Shown here piece by piece: positions 15,180-17,296 of a DNA stretch of 17,296 nucleotides. The DNA is from Kiloniellaceae bacterium (GTDB taxonomy: Bacteria > Pseudomonadota > Alphaproteobacteria > Kiloniellales > Kiloniellaceae): positions 1 to 17,296 of the forward strand of contig JANQKX010000408.1 of the NCBI GenBank assembly GCA_028280915.1, written 5' to 3'. A program made the position numbers and the translations under genes. How positions within the stretch are numbered: position 1 is the stretch's first letter; every line of letters begins with the position of its first letter. The notes beneath the pieces are model-generated. The model ran no database searches, had not been told where the DNA came from, and saw nothing but the letters and a program-made list of their open reading frames with translations.

Positions 15180-15977
15180 GTGACCCAAAAACGCGCCATG
15201 ACGGGCTCGGCACAGGGATCTGCAAAGGGATCGATGGAAGCCGCCGCCTTGCCCGTCAACGGCCGCAAAGGGGGTAGGGGCGGCAAGGGCACCGGCGCCA
15301 GTTTCGTTTACGAGCGCTTGCGGGACGAGATCCTGACCTTGGCCCTGGCGCCCGGCGTGGATCTGGACGAGGCGGCCATAGTGGCCCGCTTCGGTCTGTC
15401 CCGCACGCCGGTGCGCGAGGCCCTGATCCGGCTGGCCTCGGACGGCTTGGTCACCATGCTGCCCAATCGGGGCGCCCAGGTGGCTGCCTTGGACGTGGCG
15501 AACTTCCCGCGTTTTTTCGAAGCCTTTGACCTGGTTCAGCGGGTGGTGACCCGCTTGGCGGCGCAACGGCGCAGCGAAGCAGACTTGTCGGCGATTCGGG
15601 CGGCGCAAGAAGACTTCGAGGCGGCGGTGACCTCAGGGGATGCCATGGCTATGACGGCGCGCAACCGGGAATTCCACCTGACCATCTCCGCCGCCTGCCG
15701 CAACCCCTATTTCGACGAGAGTTATCGCCGGCTGCTGGATGAAGGTTTGCGCTTGATGCGTATTCCCTTTGCCTACAACCCGGTCAACGATGCCTATAGC
15801 CGGGCCGGTCATATCGACAAGATTGTCGCCGAGCATGGGGCCATCATCGCGGCCATCGACGCCCAAGACGCGGAAGCGGCGGACCGCTTGGCCCAGTCCC
15901 ACGGGGTTTTGTTTCGGGACCGCTTACGCGCCTATCTGGAGCAAAACGACACCGCGCCCATGGTGCTCTCGTCTTGA
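15180..15977 (+). CDS. GntR-family transcriptional regulator, FadR/FCD subfamily
   Basis: 265 residues if started at GTG 15180, five nt after the SDR stop. ATG 15234 (Met19), with AAGGGA 3 nt upstream, is an equally good start and removes a low-complexity tail. The winged helix spans about 42-105: FVYERLRDEIL, then FGLSRTPVREALIRLASDGLV (71-91), the recognition helix region. The FCD ligand domain fills about 110-250, with His166 (EFH), His219 (AEHGAI) and His241 (QSHG) as metal ligands; the position that is normally Asp is Asn162. FCD regulators bind small carboxylates, often pathway intermediates, and usually repress. The best target is the palindromic leader of hyuA at 9427-9455, so the operon would be autoregulated. 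Location at the distal end fits a feedback design. Confidence 0.93.
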   Translation: MTQKRAMTGSAQGSAKGSMEAAALPVNGRKGGRGGKGTGASFVYERLRDEILTLALAPGVDLDEAAIVARFGLSRTPVREALIRLASDGLVTMLPNRGAQVAALDVANFPRFFEAFDLVQRVVTRLAAQRRSEADLSAIRAAQEDFEAAVTSGDAMAMTARNREFHLTISAACRNPYFDESYRRLLDEGLRLMRIPFAYNPVNDAYSRAGHIDKIVAEHGAIIAAIDAQDAEAADRLAQSHGVLFRDRLRAYLEQNDTAPMVLSS

Positions 15978-16462
15978 CCGGTCGGAAGCGCCAGTCCTCG
16001 CGCGGCAAGGCGTCGTCCGGTGCCGACGCGCCCGAGCCCCCGCAGCCCGTTACCATGCAGCAGCATTTCGACCGGGTCTATGACATCACCCGGCAGATCC
16101 CGGCGGGGCAGGTGGCCAGCTACGGCCAGGTGGCCTTTGTGGCGGAGCTGGGGTCGGCGCGCATCGTGGGGCGGGCCATGGCCAGCCTGTCGGCGGGCAC
16201 GGATGTGCCTTGGCATCGGGTCATCAATAGCCAGGGCCGCATCGCGATCCGAAAAGACGGCAAGGAAGACTCGTCGCAGCGCCGGCTGTTGACCGCCGAG
16301 GGGGTTTTTTTTGACGCCACGGGCCGCATCGATTTTGCCTCTGTCGCCTGGACCGGCCCCAGTTGGGCCTGGCTGGCGGAAAACGGCTATGACGTGGAGG
16401 CCCTGGTCATGCGCAGCCAAAACCTGCGCCGCACGGGCCCCTGGCAGCGCTGGCATTTTTGA
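15974..16462 (+). CDS. Alkyltransferase-like (ATL/MGMT-family) DNA-repair protein
   Basis: The core (about 28-128) is the DNA-binding domain of O6-alkylguanine methyltransferases, but the active-site PCHR motif reads PWHRVINSQGRI (79-90): Trp80 replaces the acceptor cysteine. That marks alkyltransferase-like proteins, which flip and bind O6-alkylguanine and hand it to nucleotide excision repair instead of repairing it. Tyr50 and Arg63 (SARIVGRAM) match the base-flipping tyrosine and arginine finger of Atl1/YbaZ. Unlike the roughly 110-130 residue YbaZ/Atl1, there is a 34-residue tail (129-162) rich in Trp and Arg and a 27-residue basic, Pro-rich front. The start is TTG 15974, overlapping the regulator stop (TTGA); ATG 16055 would remove the front and is a real alternative, with no good ribosome site for either. 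Sharing an operon with catabolic genes is probably incidental read-through. Confidence 0.88.
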   Translation: MTGRKRQSSRGKASSGADAPEPPQPVTMQQHFDRVYDITRQIPAGQVASYGQVAFVAELGSARIVGRAMASLSAGTDVPWHRVINSQGRIAIRKDGKEDSSQRRLLTAEGVFFDATGRIDFASVAWTGPSWAWLAENGYDVEALVMRSQNLRRTGPWQRWHF

Positions 16463-16481
16463 TCGGGTTTAATCTGGCAGG

Positions 16482-17120
16482 TCAGGTTCGGCTAATGGCC
16501 AAGTGGGCGCCCAGCCCGACCAAGATGGAGCCGCCCAGGTAGCGCAAGGCGCGTTGCGCCCGCTGACTTTGCCGCAGGGTCCTCATGACCGCCGAGGTGA
16601 CAAAAACGGTGAACAGGTCCGCGCTGGAAAAAGCCAGATTGACCACAAAGCCTAGAATCAAGAGTTGCAGCCAAATGGGAAAGGTGGCGGCCGGGTCCAC
16701 GAACTGGGGCAGGAAGGCGAGAAAAAACAGCGCCGTTTTGGGGTTCAGCACCTCCACCGTCACGCTCTGAAAGAAAGCCCGCTTGGCCGATCTGGCGACG
16801 GGCACGCCGGTCATGTCCGCGGGGGTATTCGCGACCTTCTGGCGGATCAGCCCGATCCCCATCCAAACCAGATAGAGGGCGCCCAGGACCTTCACCACGA
16901 CATAGGCCTCGGGAACCAGCTTAAAGACCGCCGATAGGCCGGCCGCGGCGGCGATCACGTGCGCCAGCCCGCCCACATGGATGCCGAGCACGGCGAGCAG
17001 GCCGCCCTTTTTGCCGTGGGCCATGGTTTGCGCGGCGGTGTAGAGCAGCGCCGGGCCGGGCATGATGGCGAACAACACAGAGGCAATGGCAAAGGGCAGC
17101 AGCAGGTCGAGAGCGGGCAT
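16482..17120 (-). CDS. LysE/RhtB-family amino-acid or metabolite exporter
   Basis: 212 residues with about six membrane helices, the usual length. The opening PALDLLLPFAIASVLFAIMP (2-21) with the GPALLY turn, GLLAVLGIHVGGLAHVIAAA in the second helix, LGALYLVWMGIGLIR in the third and the LNPKTALFFLAFLPQFVDP loop are diagnostic. LysE and RhtB proteins export amino acids (Lys, Arg, Thr, homoserine) by proton antiport; this one could export any related compound. ATG 17120 fits family alignment; the reading frame continues to a TTG at 17171 but those 17 residues are hydrophilic and atypical. No ribosome site is obvious. The stop converges on the ATL gene with 19 nt between, and no hairpin is visible there. 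Confidence 0.93.
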   Translation of the reverse strand: MPALDLLLPFAIASVLFAIMPGPALLYTAAQTMAHGKKGGLLAVLGIHVGGLAHVIAAAAGLSAVFKLVPEAYVVVKVLGALYLVWMGIGLIRQKVANTPADMTGVPVARSAKRAFFQSVTVEVLNPKTALFFLAFLPQFVDPAATFPIWLQLLILGFVVNLAFSSADLFTVFVTSAVMRTLRQSQRAQRALRYLGGSILVGLGAHLAISRT

Positions 17121-17256
17121 GGAAAGGCGGGTCCGAACAGGGTTGGCGACGGTGTGATTGTAATACAGCAAACAACAGATCGCCAGATCAAGGGCTCAGC
17201 ACCTTGGGTATTGGTAGATGTTTTCTGAAGAATCCACGCAATGGTTTATTTTTTTC

Positions 17257-17285
17257 GTGACAAGCCGGTTAAATTTCGTTATTGT
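17257..17285 (+). promoter_or_regulatory. Candidate promoter reading out of the right edge
   Basis: GTGACA (17257-17262) and TATTGT (17280-17285) are separated by 17 nt in an AT-rich stretch. The -35 box matches four consensus bases (TGACA core) and the -10 box four. It would drive a gene beginning past 17296. The rest of the 17121-17296 gap holds an AT-rich tract with no ORF; a promoter for the LysE gene should also be here but I cannot pick one with confidence. Confidence 0.35.
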
Positions 17286-17296
17286 ACGACTGTTCA

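Overview
The window is GC-rich (about 60-65 % by eye) and densely coded, with long open frames opposite most genes, as expected at this base composition. Gene content (DUF3108 protein, TauD/TfdA oxygenase, hyuA/hyuB pair, FCD-type GntR regulator, many single-gene transporters) suggests a heterotrophic alphaproteobacterium, perhaps near Rhodospirillales. No rRNA or other lineage marker is present, so this is an inference. I found no tRNA, rRNA, CRISPR array, insertion sequence or phage gene.

Left part (1-5621). A TauD/TfdA-family dioxygenase runs off the left edge on the minus strand, behind a secreted DUF3108 protein. A plus-strand glutamate decarboxylase (1442-2866) follows; a 21-bp-period direct repeat lies just before its start. 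It converges on a minus-strand run of three genes, in transcription order: a secreted protein joining an LprI-like and a META/HslJ-like domain (5621-4758), a 2-keto-4-pentenoate hydratase-family enzyme (4689-3895), and an EamA/DMT exporter (3826-2888).

Middle part (5909-9327). An SLC13/DASS-family anion permease is followed after 5 nt by a tandem-domain universal stress protein, so the two are probably co-transcribed. A separate NADP-type short-chain dehydrogenase (SDR) follows and ends in a small terminator-like hairpin.

Right part (9422-15977, plus the overlapping gene to 16462). This is the most interesting region: a probable catabolic operon of hyuA, hyuB, a pyruvate-aldolase-family (DHDPS/NAL) enzyme, an NAD-type SDR, an FCD-type GntR regulator and an alkyltransferase-like DNA-repair protein whose start overlaps the regulator's stop. 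Its leader carries a perfect 17-bp palindrome and a TGTATACA palindrome, the kind of site FCD regulators bind. A simple model is that HyuAB activates or opens a substrate with ATP, the SDR oxidises or reduces it, the aldolase cleaves or forms an oxo-acid, and the regulator senses a carboxylate intermediate. The substrate cannot be read from sequence. A LysE-family exporter converges from the right, and a promoter-like sequence at the right edge points out of the window.
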